Notes: generated from the letters alone by a model not told the origin. 64,000 nucleotides of DNA from Rhabdophis nuchalis (GCA_039707465.1 CM077647.1:175518663-175582662); one strand, 5' to 3'. Counted from the first letter of the stretch, positions 40,202 through 52,520 are shown. Made by a program: numbers and translations.

Positions 40202-40625
40202 TGTCAGGGTTCCAAATAGCATCCGAAAGTAAATCAGAGTCCAAGGCAAAATATTGCTCAAAGTTCCAATTTATAAAGAGAGCCATGTTGGCACATCTGG
40301 TAAAACCTGAATCTGAAAGCTTCCTAGTTTCCCCACCTAGTTGAAAGTTCAAGATCTTGCCCCCACAAGTCCATCAAATGGTCCAATCTTCCAGTGCCAT
40401 GCTGGCAGTTCCACCCAACCAGTTCCAGTCAGGTGCAGAGGTGCAAAGACAAAGGATGACCTTGGCTTTCTAGGAAGAATTCTAGGAAGAATTTTGTTAT
40501 GTCTACATATCATCTAACGCCATACAATCTCCCCTCCCATTTTCCCACAATAGAAAATGCATAGTAGAATAATAGAAAGTGTGACAGGCCAAAGATCCAA
40601 AAGAAAGGTGGCTGTAGGCCTGACA
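40202..40625. mobile_element. Solo LTR in gene C intron 1
   Basis: Ortholog of 18003-18415 with the same TGTCAGGG..CCTGACA ends. One base of the left target duplication has changed (CTATA against CTATG). A short internal duplication ('tctaggaagaat') makes it longer. Confidence 0.85.
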
Positions 40626-40630
40626 CTATG

Positions 40631-40845
40631 TAAAAAGCTGTGGTGGTGCAGCAGTTAGAATGAAGACTATAAATGAATGCTTCCTCCAAGAGTTCGATCC
40701 TGAGGGGCTCAAGGTTGTTTCAGCCTTTGATTCTTCCAAGGTCAGTAAAATGAGAAGCCAGATTGCTGGAGGCAATATGAAAGCCAATTAGAGTTGGCAG
40801 TATAAGTCAAGCGGTATATTTGCTATTGCTGTTGCTGTATCTAAT
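40631..40845 (+). repeat. tRNA-derived SINE
   Basis: Ortholog of 18421-18640 in gene C intron 1. Confidence 0.7.
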
Positions 40846-41082
40846 CATCCCTGTCTATTTTAAGTAATGGGAGATAAAACCATTTTCTTTACTTTATGTC
40901 AAAATGTTTGGCATATAATATATGAGACTTTAGTGCAAAAAATATTTTGAAGAACATTTATTGAGTTTAAGGTATTTTTTTTAAAAAAAACATCTGTATT
41001 TTCACTCTTAACAAAACATGCATATAATAAAAGACATAATTTTAGTGAATTGTGAAACAAGTTAGAAAAAATGGATGAGAGA

Positions 41083-41953
41083 ATAAATTTGCAGATGACA
41101 CCAAACTGGCAGGAATAGCCAACACGCCAGGAGATAGGCTTAAGATACAGAAGGATCTCGACAGACTTGAAAATTGGGCACTATCTCACAAAATGAAATT
41201 CAATGGTGAAAAAAGTAAGGTTCTACATTTAGGCAAGAAAAACAATATGCACAGGTACAGTATAGGTGGTATCTTGCTCAATAGTAGTAACTGTGAGAGG
41301 GATCTTGGAATCCTAGTGGACAATGATTGAAATAGGAGCCAGCAGAGTGCAGCAGCTGCCAAAAAAGCCAACCCAGTTCTAGGCTACATATACAGAGGGA
41401 TAGAATCAAGATCATGAGAAGTGTTAATATCACTTTATAATGCCTTGGTAAGGCTATACTTGCAATACGGCATTCAGTTTTGGTCACCACGATGTAGAAA
41501 AGATGTGGAGATTCTGGAAAGAGTGCAGAGAAGAGCAACAGAGTTGATTAGGGGACTGTAGACTAAAACATATGAAGAATGGTTGCAGGAACTGGGTATG
41601 TCTACTTTAATGAAAAGAAGGACTAGGGGAGAGATGATTGCAGTGTTCCAATATCTCAGGGGTTGTCACAAAGAAGAGGGAGTCAAGCTATTGTCCAAGG
41701 CACCTGAGGGTAGAACAAGAAGGAATGGGTGGAGTAATCAAGGAGAGAAGCAACTTAGAACTGAGGAGAAATTTCCTGACAGTTAGAACAATTAATCAAT
41801 GGAACAGCTTGCCTTTAGAAGTTGCAAATGCTCCAACACTGGAAGTCTTTAAGAAGATGTTGGATAACCATTTGTCTGAAATAGCATAGGGTTTCCTGAC
41901 TAGAAGACATCCAAGGTCCCTTCCAAGTTTGCTCTTGTATTGTATTGTATTAA
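41083..41953 (+). repeat. CR1 LINE, RT box to 3' end
   Basis: Ortholog of 18870-19741. It has its own stop (TGA at 41327-41329) as well as shared ones. Confidence 0.9.
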
Positions 41954-42140
41954 ATGTGTACCATGAGAAAAGCACTGGGTTGTTTTTTTTTTGTTTCTAG
42001 TAGAAGATATTTGTTGCAAACCATGAAAATATTTTATATAAAAAAACAGAATTGATCTTTGTACAAATTATTGAGCCTTTTGGAAACCCTATTATCTTCC
42101 TACTTCTGTCAGGGAAAAGTTTGTTATTAACATAGATATA

Positions 42141-42374
42141 ATAGCAATAGTGCTTATATTTATATGTTGCTTTACAGTGCTTTACAGCCCTCTCTAAGCA
42201 GGTTTACAGAGTCAGCATATTGCCCCCAATAATTTGCATCCTCCTTTTACCAACCTCAGAAAGATGGAAGGCTGAGTCAACCTTCAGCCTGGTGAGATTT
42301 GAACTGCAGGCAGCCTGCAGGGTGCAGAAGTAGCCTGCAGTACTACACTCTAACCATTTCGCCACTGTGGCTCA
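42141..42374 (-). repeat. tRNA-derived SINE
   Basis: Ortholog of 19928-20162, upstream of gene C exon 2. Confidence 0.75.
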
Positions 42375-42437
42375 TAATGCCATTTTATGCGAACTCTCAG
42401 TTTTCTTTCTTAACTGGGGTATTTAAATTCTTTGCAG

Positions 42438-42729
42438 TATCATCACAAAATTTCATCAACACGTCCTCGCCTTGGCCTTTGCTGTGAAGGAGATCAATGA
42501 GGACTCCCAGATCTTACCTAACATCACTCTCGGGTTCCACATCTATGACAGTTATTACCATCCAAGGATGACCTATCGCACCACTCTGGACCTGCTTTTC
42601 AAATCCCAGGAATTTGTCCCAAACTACAGATGTGATAACCAGAAGAAACTCATGGCTATCATTGGAGGATTGAGTTTTGATACATCATTTTATATAGCAG
42701 AAATTACAGGTTTCTTCAAGATTCCACAA
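42438..42729 (+). CDS. V2R gene C, exon 2
   Basis: 292 nt between ..TTTGCAG and GTAAGT. It encodes HQHVLALAFAVKEINEDSQI.., and ends FKIPQ. With exon 1 it builds the first lobe of the Venus flytrap ligand-binding domain. Residues 68-165 of the predicted protein; phase 0 at its end. Confidence 0.94.
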
Positions 42730-42979
42730 GTAAGTTCTGATAGAGGTTGAAAAGAAAATTGTTAATCTTATGGTTGTTGTAGAACAATTAATATGAATCA
42801 AAAATTAGGTTTAGATTGGTGTTAAGGTGTTCTGCATGGCTTGAGGTCTAATACTTAGCTGTTTTTTTCTGGAACTACAATGCCAGTTACATGAAGTAAG
42901 TGTCGGAGGACATTCCATAGCTGAGGGAAGACTTGAATGTGTACTCCATATTTCTTGGAATTACTTCAGATACATAAAA

Positions 42980-43325
42980 GGTAAAGATAATGGTTTCCCT
43001 CGCACATATGTACTAGTTGTTCTCAACTCTAGGGGGTGGTGCTCATCTCCATTTCAAAGCCAAAGAGCCAGGGCTGTCTGAAGATGTCTCCATGGTCATG
43101 TGCCTAAATGCTGAAGATGCACAGAACGCTGTTACCTTCCCACCAAAGGTGGTCCCTATTTTTCTACTTGCATTTTTACATGCTTTCGAACTGCTAGATT
43201 GGTAGAAGCTGGAACAATTAACAGGAGCTCACTCTGTTATGCAAAGCTAGGGATTCGAACTGCCAAACTACCAACCTTTCTGATGGACAAGCTCAGTGTC
43301 TTAGCCACTGAGCCACCATGTCCCT
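42980..43325 (-). repeat. Sauria-type SINE in gene C intron 2
   Basis: Ortholog of 20767-21113, with tRNA-like head and 'cacatatgtgcgaggg' near the 3' end on the minus strand. Confidence 0.88.
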
Positions 43326-43509
43326 CCTCAGATACATATAGCTGTTTAGTTTCTTGAAACAATTGATCTATTACATGTATCTGAAGTAATTTCAATAAAA
43401 ATCCAGGGAAAAAATGTTTCTTGGACATACAGTATTTTATATAAAAATTAGAAAGGACAATCGGATTTGATCTAACAACTCAAGAGAATTCTACTCCACT
43501 TTCTTGCAG

Positions 43510-44373
43510 CTGACCTATGGTTCATTAGCGCAAGATGCAATGCAGACCAGTAAGCTCTCTTTATTTTATTTCATGGTCCCCAAAGAGGACCGTCAATACA
43601 TTGGGATTATCCAACTGCTTCACCATTTCAGGTGGACTTGGATTGGGATTTTTGTTGTCGATAATAACAACGGAGAAAATTTCTTACGGAAAATGCAGCC
43701 CATGCTTTCTGAGAACGGAATCTGCTCATCGTTCATAGAAAGGCTGACAGAACAAACATACTCGGAAGACTTCACGAAACTTTATCACACTTTCTCACAT
43801 ATTTCCATTCATTTGATGAACACCAAAGCCAATGCGTTTCTGGTCTATGGAGAATCAATGGCCATCATATGGCTGAGCATTATTATGTTTCTGGCAGATC
43901 CTGAAAGCAAGGACACGGCCTTATTAAAAAAGGTGTGGATCATGACTGCGCAGATGGATTTTGTATTATCAGGTCTTCAAATCACGTTGAATCTCCAGGT
44001 GTTCCATGGGGCTCTTACCTTCACTGTTCATTCAACAGCAGTTGCAGGTTTCAAGGAATTTCTTCAGACCATAAATCCTCTTTCAGTCTCCAGAGATGGG
44101 TTTCTGCAGGATGTTTGGGAACAATCCTTTGATTGTTCATTTCCAAAACCAGAATTACAAGAAGTGCATAGTAAGCAGTGCACTGCGCAGAAGAAGCTGG
44201 AGGAACTTCCTGCACCTCTGTTTGAAATGGAAATGACTGGCCAAAGCTACAGTATCTACAATGCTGTTTATGCTGTGGCTCATGCTTTGCAAGTTCTATA
44301 CATGCTATATTTCAAAAGAAAAAGAACTATGATTGTTAAGAAAGCTGACTATCCATATCTCCAGGCTTGGCAG
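43510..44373 (+). CDS. V2R gene C, exon 3 (main ligand-binding exon)
   Basis: 864 nt (288 codons, phase 0) between ..CTTGCAG and GTATTC. It opens LTYGSLAQDAMQTSKLSLFY and contains YIGIIQLLHHFRWTWIGIF, KVWIMTAQMDFVLSG and IYNAVYAVAHALQ, all usual V2R segments. It is residues 166-453. No stop or frameshift. The last 292 nt are the region that also begins the window (gene A). Confidence 0.95.
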
Positions 44374-44488
44374 GTATTCGCTTTGCATGAGATACTTCTT
44401 TAATTTGAATGAGAAATTTGATATAGAATTATGTTGTGAATCCACTGTGGAATGTCTTAATATTTTCCATATGTGGAATCAAGTTAAG

Positions 44489-44769
44489 TATGAGAAACGA
44501 CCTAGAAATAAGAAGACGTTTCCTAACAGAATAATTAATTAATGGAAAAACATACCTTCAGAAGTTATGGATTACATAATTACATAACTTTTACAAATTT
44601 ATTTTATTTATTTAATTAATCAGATTTCTATACCGCCCTATCTCCCTAGTGGGACTCTGGGTGGTGCACAGAAAGAATAAAAACACCCATACACATAATC
44701 ACAGCATAAAAATAGAATTAAATTAGTAAGTCTGTGCTAAAAAGTAATTTAAAACTATTAAAATGTTCT
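44489..44769. repeat. CR1 relic (44489-44586) and L2 3' end (44587-44769)
   Basis: Sister of 408-688. The last five bases are the Gypsy GTTCT duplication (44765-44769). Confidence 0.55.
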
Positions 44770-45094
44770 TGTCAAGCTCCCAATGAGAAACTTCAAATGA
44801 TTCATGGCCTCACGTAAAAGTTCAAAGCAATGTCCGTTTATTGAATATAACATAATGGCGATCCTAGGTTGTAGCCAGGTCTGGCAATAATTGGATGGCT
44901 TCTGCACTTTACCCCCTTATGCCCCCTCCCCTCTGCTTGTCATAAATACGTTCTCCAATTAGCATTGAAAATAATTGCATGCATGCGCAGTCACAGGCTG
45001 TTCTGAGATTCCTTTCCTGCCACAGGAATGTCAAGCATTTTCAGTTTGTTAAGGCAAAACAGATAAGATCCATGGCAACATCGGGATGTTGACA
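44770..45094 (-). repeat. Gypsy-1c 3' LTR
   Basis: 325 bp, matches 689-1013. Confidence 0.9.
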
Positions 45095-45161
45095 TCCAGC
45101 TCCCCTTACTTCTCGAAAGCAACCTATGGGAAACAAAACAATCTGAATGCAGGTGTATGAC

Positions 45162-45881
45162 TTAGGGATGCATCCCCCTCCCCCCTGGCTTGCTTGGGTT
45201 TTCTGCATGGAATTTTGCTATAAGGCGGTCAGCTTGGATGTTTCTATGTTTCACCCACGATGCTTCCGATAGGGTATAACCCTTCCACTTGATTAGGTAT
45301 TGGAGTTGCCTTCTGTGCCACCTCGAATCAAGAATTCGTTGGACTTCATAATGGGTTTGGCCCCCTATGACCACAGGGCCTGGGGGCGCACGGGGCAGTG
45401 GTCTCAGAGTGGAACCGATGACAGGTTTCAAAAGGCTACTATGAAACGATTGGTGTGTCTTCCCCAGCAATTGAGGCAGTTTCAATATCACTGTGACTGG
45501 GTTGATGATCTTTATTATGGGGAATGGCCCCACAAATTTTGGCCCCAGTTTTTTTCTCAAGTATTTTGTGGAGAGGTAAACCTTCTCTCCCACCTGGAAC
45601 GGCCGTTGCGGAGCCTGGTGTTTATCTGCCTGTTTCTTGTAGGTTTGTGTCGCTTTGTCTAGAGCTTTCTTGACATTTTCCCAAGCTGCTTTCAGCATCG
45701 ACATCCAATCAGTCAAGCTGACTGAGGAGGGGGGGTCTCTTGGATACTCAGGCATTGGGACGAAATCCATGCCGCTCACTACTTTAAACGGCGTGAGTCC
45801 TGTGCTGCTGTGAACAGCATTATTGTATGCAACCTCAGCGAAAGATAAAAGGTCTGCCCAATTAGACTGCTGATAGTTCAC
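45162..45881 (-). pseudogene. pol: Gypsy-1c integrase C-terminus with chromodomain
   Basis: 239 codons. Same content as 1081-1800: the end of the integrase core, then a GPF/Y-like module, then the chromodomain (LQYLIKWKGYT) at about residues 178-230. It lies behind a stop shared with copy A, so both copies were broken here before the duplication. A handful of residues differ between the copies (for example near the C-terminal end). Confidence 0.88.
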
Positions 45882-45893
45882 GTAGCACCTCAG

Positions 45894-46292
45894 TTACTGC
45901 TCTATCATGGCGTTCAGTCTTTCTGCTGCCCCATTAGTGCTCGGATGAAAAGCTGAACTAAGACCCTGAGATGATCCAATGGACCGCAGGAACTCCCTCC
46001 AAAATTTAGCCATGAACTGGACCCCTCTGTCTGAGATGATTCTTCGAGGTACTCCATGCAGTCGGTAGATATGCTTCACAAACAGTTTAGCCAGCTTGTG
46101 AGCCGAGGGTAGTCCGCTACAGGGAATGAAGTGTGCCTGCTTGGAGAACAGGTCTATTACAGTCCAAATCACTGTGTCCCCCCCACTTTTTGGCAACTCT
46201 ACTATAAAGTCCATTGCAATCTCCTCCCATGGCCTCGTTGGTTCTGCCACTGTTTGCAGTAGTCCCAGGGGTTTTCCTGGTCGTATTTTCAT
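45894..46292 (-). pseudogene. pol: Gypsy-1c integrase catalytic core
   Basis: 132 codons with the same D,D,E motifs as the copy A fragment and an identical translation. It ends at the shared TAA (45894-45896). The frameshift at the A-run near 46312-46316 separates it from the zinc-binding part. Confidence 0.88.
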
Positions 46293-47525
46293 TGTGGCAC
46301 AGACTGCGCAATTTTTACATAGCTATCCACATCTTTCTTCATTCCAGGCCACCAGAATTGCCTCCGGGCTAGGTGTAAAGTCTTTAGGAACCCAAAATGG
46401 CCTGCCAATTTGGCGTCGTGGCTCCTCTGGAGAACTAGGATACGTAGAGATTCTGGAACGTAGAGTTTCATCCCCTTCCAGGCGAGGTCATCCCTCTTCG
46501 TCAAGATGTGTTGGTTGTTTTGGAACCAAGGGTCCGTTAGCAGCTCAGTTTTGAGTCTTGTGGTTAGATCGCTTGTGGTTTGACCCCGTCGGTCACGGTG
46601 TTGCTGCCTGGTGGTTACTTGGGCAGCTGGTTGAGCAGAAGGAATAATGGCGTCCACTACGTGCTCCCGTTCGCATTTGTACTGAGGCATGCGGGAGAGG
46701 GCCGCAGCTAGAAAGTTCCTCTGCCCTGGAATGTGCTTTAGTACGAAGTTGAAATGGTTGAAGTATTGAGCCCATCGGACTTGTTTGGGTGATAGTTTCC
46801 GTGGGGTTCTGAGAGCTTCCAGATTTTTGTGGTCGGTCCAAACTTCAAACGGTTTCTGGCTCCCTTCTAGCAGGTGTCTCCAGGTTAGTAGTGCCCATCG
46901 CACTGCAAAAGCCTCCTTTTCCCATGCGGCCCATCGTCTCTCCGTGTCTGTGAGTTTGCAGGCGGTATAGGCACAGGGTTGTAAATTTCCTTGGTTGTTT
47001 CTTTGGAGTAGTACTGCTCCTACGGCCATGTCACTGGCGTCTGCCTGGATCACAAAAGGTTGCTCAGGGTCAGGATGCTTCAGTACCGGCTCCTTTGCAA
47101 ACATTTCTTTCAGTGTTTCAAATGCCTCCTGGCAGGTTAGGCTCCACTGTAGGGGTTGTCCCGGACGAGGTTTCATTCCTGGGCTCCCTGTCTTCAGGAG
47201 GTCTGTCAGGGGTTTGGCAATCTTCGCAAAGGAGGGAATGAACTGCCTGTAGAAGTTTGCGAACCCTAGGAAACTTTGTAGCTGTCTGCGAGTGCAAAGG
47301 GGTTGCCAGCTTAGGACGGCTTGCACTTTAGCTGGGTCCATCTCTATTCCCTCATTTGACACTCTGTAGCCTAGATAGTCTAGTCGCTCATGGTGGAATT
47401 CACATTTTGATAGTTTGACATACAGGTTGGCTGCTAGAAGTTTTTCCAGTACTTGGCGAACCAGGGGTATGTGGTCATCGACGGGCTCAGTGTAAATGAG
47501 GATGTCATCTAGAAAGACAAGGACC
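46289..47525 (-). pseudogene. pol: Gypsy-1c RT (C-terminal), RNase H and integrase zinc-binding region
   Basis: Continuous frame (357 codons from an internal Met at 47362, open further upstream to the frameshift near 47537). It carries the RT FLDD box, the connection region, RNase H (VIQADASDMAVGAVL, VWTDHKNLEAL) and the HH part of the integrase zinc domain (HDAKLAGHFGF). Copy A has this same region split in two by its private deletion, so copy C is closer to the original here. Confidence 0.88.
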
Positions 47526-47946
47526 CCCTTGTAGAGTGCTCATGCAGCACCTCGTTTATTAACTGCATGAACACTGCTGGGGCTCCCTGTAATCCAAAAG
47601 GCATCACTTTGAATTGGAAACTTCCTGAAGGGCAGTTGAATGCTGTTTTCCATTCATCTCCTTCCCTGATCCGTATTCGGTAGTATGCTTCTCTGAGGTC
47701 TAATTTGGTAAAGACTTTTCCCTTGGCCAAGTGAGACAGCATATCTTTCATGAGGGGAAGCGGGTATAGGTTGTGTACGCACACCCCATTTATCCCTCGA
47801 AAGTCTACGACCAGGCGCATAGTTCCATCTTTTTTCTCTTTGAAAAGGACTGGTGCCGCAATCCGTGGCTTGGCTGGTTCGATGAACCCTCGTGCTAGGT
47901 TTTTGTCTATGTATTCATGCATTTCTTGCATCTCTCGAGGCGTCAT
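47509..47946 (-). pseudogene. pol: Gypsy-1c reverse transcriptase, N-terminal part
   Basis: 145 codons with RLVVDFRGINGV, KLDLREAYYRIRI and MPFGLQGAPAVF. Follows the gag-protease stop in the same frame. Shares the downstream frameshift with copy A. Confidence 0.87.
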
Positions 47947-48033
47947 GGCATACAGCTTGGGTTTGGGTAGTTTTGCCCCAGGGATGATTTCAATGGCACA
48001 ATCTGTTTTGCGGTGGGGGGGCAGGATGTCGCA

Positions 48034-50007
48034 TTATGTCTCACTGAACACTTCTGTGAGGTCCTGGTATTCCACTGGAATCAATTCAGCCTCTGGGGTT
48101 TTGTCAGATGTGGTTGCCAGTTGTTCTTGTGATTTCTCTTGTGGGGCTCCCAATGTGAGTGGTATTTTTGCTTGCTCGTGAGGGAGGGGTTGAGGGCCAG
48201 GTGATATCCTAAGCCTGCGGGTGCCCCCTTGCCACCAGATGGTCGGTCCCCACTTGTCTAGCCAGGGAAGTCCAAGTATGACTGCCTCTGTCATTTTGGG
48301 GGCTATTATGAATTGAATTATTTCCCAGTGATCTGCCAATTCTAGTCTCACTGGTTCAGTTAGGTGAGTGGCATAGGCTCCTCCCATTAGGGAACCGTCA
48401 ACCTGCTCGAACCGAATCGGGTGGTTCAGTCTTTTCGCTCTGATCCCCAGTTTCTGAACTGTGGTTAAGTTGATCAAGCACCTAGTGCAGCCTGAGTCTA
48501 CAAGGGCTTGAAAATCCTCCTGTTTTCCTGTTTTCGGGGTTGTGAGGCGTATTGGAAAAAGGAAAGGGTAAATTGATTCGCTCACCATTGGGTCATTTTC
48601 TCCCTCGTCCTCGCTGTCATAGGGTTCAATTGACTGGTCATCATTGCCTGGGGTTTCACTGCTTTTGCCTGGGAGGGAGGAGACCCCTGAAGCTTGAAGA
48701 GCCCTCCTGGATGTGTTGATGGCCCGTCGGGGCCCTCGTTCTTGTCGGGCCCTGGGTGGTAGGTCCAGCCTTGGTTTCGGTACTGGGGTTGGGCATGCAG
48801 CTACAATGTGGCCCATTCCCCCGCATCTGTAACACCTCACGGAACTTCGAGGGAATGCTGGTCTCAGGTCTCGCTGTGGTGCCATTTCTTTCTTTTGGCG
48901 GGATGGTTTCAGATTAGGTTGTCCCCTCTCCTTTGTGTCTGGTTCCTTCCTTGTGTCGTTGGCACGTAACCCACTGTCGACTTTTGTTGCCACTCGGAAC
49001 CACTCAGAGAGTTGGTTTGGGATGTCACGATATGCAGTTACTTGGGCAATACGTTTATCCAGGCTTATTCTGAAAAAATGCACCAGTAACCGTTCTGGTA
49101 GGGGGGGTAGTTTTCCAACTATCCTCCTGAATTCACAGATGTGCTCTTTGATGGGGCGGCCTCTTTGCTTTAGGTTGCTGAGTTCCTCCTCTGCATATGG
49201 GTCCTCCTCCCCCTCTTCAAACCTGGCCTCTAACACTTCCAGGAAGTCATCTATGTCTTCCTCCTCTGCATATGGGTCCTCCTCCCCCTCTTCAAACCTG
49301 GCCTCTAACACTTCCAGGAAGTCATCTATGTCTTGGAGTTGGGGCGCTCTTCGCTTATGGAGGGCTGCTAGCCATTCTTTTGCTTCCCCCTCGAAACCCT
49401 CTGCAATGGCATGCACCATGGTTCTGGGGGATGGGAAGAGGTGCCCATAGCGTTCTAAGTGGATATCAGCTGAATCAAGGAATAGAGCTAGTTGGTCTGA
49501 ATTACCATCAAACTTTCCCCTGAATCGGGGTGGATCATTTAGTTCCCTCCCTCCTCTGTTTTCCTCCTGGCCCCTGTATGCCCGTGCCTGATATGGCCGG
49601 TCATCTTCTTCAGCTCTAGGAGGGGGAGAGGGAGGGAGTTGCCTGCTCTTGGCAGCATGCTTGCTTCTGGGGCTGCGCTCCAGCATGCGTCTCCTCCCTT
49701 CAGCAGGATCAGATATGCGTCCTCTCTCTTCCGGATTGCAGGCTGGCCTCTCGTCATGAAGGGTGGCTTGATCAAAATCCTCCCTCAGTTTCTCTACTGC
49801 ACCCCCCAGGGATCCCATCTGGGGCCGGGGCCTTCTAGCTTGTTCCCAGTCCCACATCCAGTACTTATCTTTTCTTGCTTCTGTTGCTGGGAAAGGTTTT
49901 GCAGGCTGGATGTCTGCAGCTCCGCTGTTCAGGGGGGTTGGCTGGCCTCCAGCTGAAATGAAGCTTTTTTCTGCCATGACCTGATCTCCTCCCTCTTTAT
50001 CAGGCAT
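48034..50007 (-). pseudogene. gag: Gypsy-1c gag and protease, with internal duplication
   Basis: 657 codons against 632 in copy A. The extra 25 residues are a tandem repeat of DIDDFLEVLEARFEEGEEDP followed by YAEEE, from a 75-bp duplication at about 49257-49331. It keeps the frame. The rest matches copy A: capsid-like region, CCHC knuckle (CYRCGGMGHIVAAC) and protease DSG. Ends at the shared TAA (48034-48036). Confidence 0.9.
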
Positions 50008-50076
50008 TGCCTGGGGGAGGTGGGACTCAGGTAGCCCGGAAATCTTGATAGATTTCTTTTAAAAGACCTGGCTATC

Positions 50077-50401
50077 TGTCAAGCTCCCAATGAGAAACTT
50101 CAAATGATTCATGGCCTCACGTAAAAGTTCAAAGCAATGTCCGTTTATTGAATATAACATCATGGCGAGCCTAGGTTGTAGCCAGGTCTGGCAATAATTG
50201 GATGGCTTCTGCACTTTACCCCCTTATGCCCCCTCCCCTCTGCTTGTCATAAATACGTTCTCCAATTAGCATTGAAAATAATTGCATGCATGCGCAGTCA
50301 CAGGCTGTTCTGAGATTCCTTTCCTGCCACAGGAATGTCAAGCATTTTCAGTTTGTTAAGGCAAAACAGATAAGATCCATGGCAACATCGGGATGTTGAC
50401 A
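50077..50401 (-). repeat. Gypsy-1c 5' LTR
   Basis: 325 bp, matches 5914-6238 except the private A of copy A. Confidence 0.9.
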
Positions 50402-51615
50402 GTTCTATTTAAAATTAATCATTAATCTATGCCAGGCCAGCCAGATGGAAAAAGTGTGTTTTAACTTTAACACAAAGTGATTAGATAATGACTTGTTTAA
50501 AATTTGTAAGGTTTCCTCTTTGAGCAGTGTATTGGACTAGAAGACCTCCAAGGACCCTTTCTTTTCTCAAAATAAACTACATAAAGAGTAGTTTATTTTG
50601 AGCCTTAGCTTTTCTGACTTCATTTTTGTAAGTTTAAACTATTTGCTGATATTCTGCCTTGGTTATTTGCTTCCCATTGACTTTTTACACTTGTCCTTTT
50701 TCTCCTTCAGTTCATCAGAGATTATTTTGTGCACCTATGCAGATTTCTTTTGAGATCTCTTATTTTCCATCGGCAATGGAATTGTGCTAGACTGGGCTTT
50801 TATACTGTCACTTTTCAAAGTTTTCCAAGCTTCTCGGGTTGTTTTTTCACCTTTTGAATTCCAATCCATGGAATCTCTTACAAGCTCTCTCCAAGTATCT
50901 TGAAATCAGCTGTCTTGAAGTCCAAGATTCTAGCTTGACTATGTAAATATTGCTTCCATTTGCATAATGTTAAATTCCAGTATTGCATGATCACTCACAC
51001 ATAGCATTCCTATAACTTGAACATCTTCTTTCATTTCAGCTTTGTTAGTGAGAATTAAGTCCTGTGTGGCTGACCCTCTAGTTCCCTTCTCTACCTTTTA
51101 TCAATCACCACAGCTTATAAAATAAGAAATATCTAAAACAATAATTTAGGTTACCTTTTATTGCCTTGTCCAAAAATAATCATTTTTCAAATACTCCTTT
51201 CTGGCTCATGAATTTGTCAGGATTGAGAAACTGAGCATTCTGTCCTTATCAGAATCAAAGAGGAATGAAATAGGAGATATTTATTTTCAAAACTGGTATC
51301 TGTGTTCTCTCTCTCTCTCATCTTTCTCTCTCATCTCTCTCTTTCTTTCTCTTTCTCTCCCTCCCCCCCTCCCTCTCTCTCATAATCTCCATCTCACATC
51401 TATCTATTGAAGAAGGAATCTCAAATTTTCAAATATGGGTGAAGACAATTTATCATATTTAAGATTATCAAATACATTTATACCACTGAGGGAAGATTAA
51501 ATATGTTCTAGGTTTCATTATTGTTTAAATTATTGACGGAAGTTGGTTAATCCCAATAGCCTACTTTCATTCAGCTTTGGTTCATTCTTATCTTTATTCT
51601 TAAAATAATATCAAA
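50402..51615. repeat. Intron 3 remainder: L2 half, CR1 tail, CR1 endonuclease relic, (CT)n tract
   Basis: Sister of 6239-7450: L2 50402-50507 (-), CR1 tail 50508-50573 (+), CR1 endonuclease relic 50693-51123 (-), pyrimidine tract 51301-51385. No gene. Confidence 0.55.
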
Positions 51616-52114
51616 TCTATATAAATAAAAATGTAACAAGACTTTGTTGAAAACTGCTAATCTCCAAAAGTACTGCACTGATCACTTCCAAATTTTCACA
51701 CAACATTCCTTTCAAATACAGCACCAATGATATATATATGTAGATTGTGAAGATGTCATACCTGTGCCAGGTATATGCAATGGAAATGTAAAAAATTATA
51801 AAAAATAATGCAGAAAGAGCAGTGGGCCATAGGTATTATGTCATCCTTTATAACATAAAATACTCTGTCCATAAGATTCAAGGAGAAATACAGTAGGTAG
51901 ATAGATAGGCAGCTATAAGGATAGAGGGAGGGAGGGAGAAATGAAGTAGGTAGAGGGATAGAGAAGGAGAGGGAGAAATACACTAGGTAGGTAGGTTGGG
52001 AGTTATACGATGGTTGTCTACACGTGTTTGTGTGTACAGGTGTAGATCTACACACAAATTGGTTGGCCATTTATCCAGACTGGGCCACAGCAACAATTGG
52101 CCGGGAAAGGCTAG
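51616..52114 (+). mobile_element. Helitron-like non-autonomous element
   Basis: Sister of 7451-7949: 5' TCTATATAAA after A and 3' GGCTAG before T. Confidence 0.6.
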
Positions 52115-52292
52115 TTAATAATACAGCATCTATGTACTTGTCTATGAAATATCAATTGTCAAATTTCTAAGTGTACATATTTAATAATTGCAATAGGAAT
52201 GGAAAGAATGTGTCAATGAAAGTGGAATACAGTGCTCGCCTCTCCACTACATTGTATTCAACTCTTTTTCTCTTTCATTCCCTTTCGAGCAG

Positions 52293-52520
52293 CTCCATCC
52301 ATTTCTTCAAGGCATTTCTTTTAACAATTCAGCTGGGGAGAGAGTGTTCCTGAATGAGAAAGGGGAAGCAACAGGTGGATTCGATATCACCAACCTGATC
52401 ACTTTTCCAAACAGATCCTTTCAGAGAGTAAGAGTGGGAAAGCTGGATCTAGAGGCTCCAAAAGGGAAAGAATTATTCATGAATGCAGATGTGATTGTCT
52501 GGCACCCAGGTTTTAACCAG
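52293..52520 (+). CDS. V2R gene C, exon 4
   Basis: 228 nt, phase 0, acceptor ..GAGCAG, donor GTATCG. Encodes FNNSAGERVFLNEKGEATGG and ends WHPGFNQ. Residues 454-529. It follows a 7.9-kb intron that contains Gypsy-1, so correct splicing across the retrotransposon is required. Confidence 0.94.

Larger units (their letters stand above)
44770..50401 (-). mobile_element. Gypsy-1 (copy in gene C), antisense in V2R intron 3
   Basis: Sister of 689-6238 with the same GTTCT duplications (44765-44769, 50402-50406) and LTRs (44770-45094, 50077-50401). It arose by segmental duplication, not by a second insertion, because the site and internal lesions match. Shared lesions: stop 48034-48036, frameshifts near 47537 and 46314, stop 45894-45896. 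It lacks copy A's 7-bp deletion. Its own difference is a 75-bp tandem duplication in gag (around 49257-49331). LTRs differ at only about two positions. Confidence 0.93.

Noticed and set aside
44770..50401. Second independent insertion of Gypsy-1 into gene C
   Set aside because: Same target site, same duplications and same internal lesions as in gene A: it was copied by segmental duplication.
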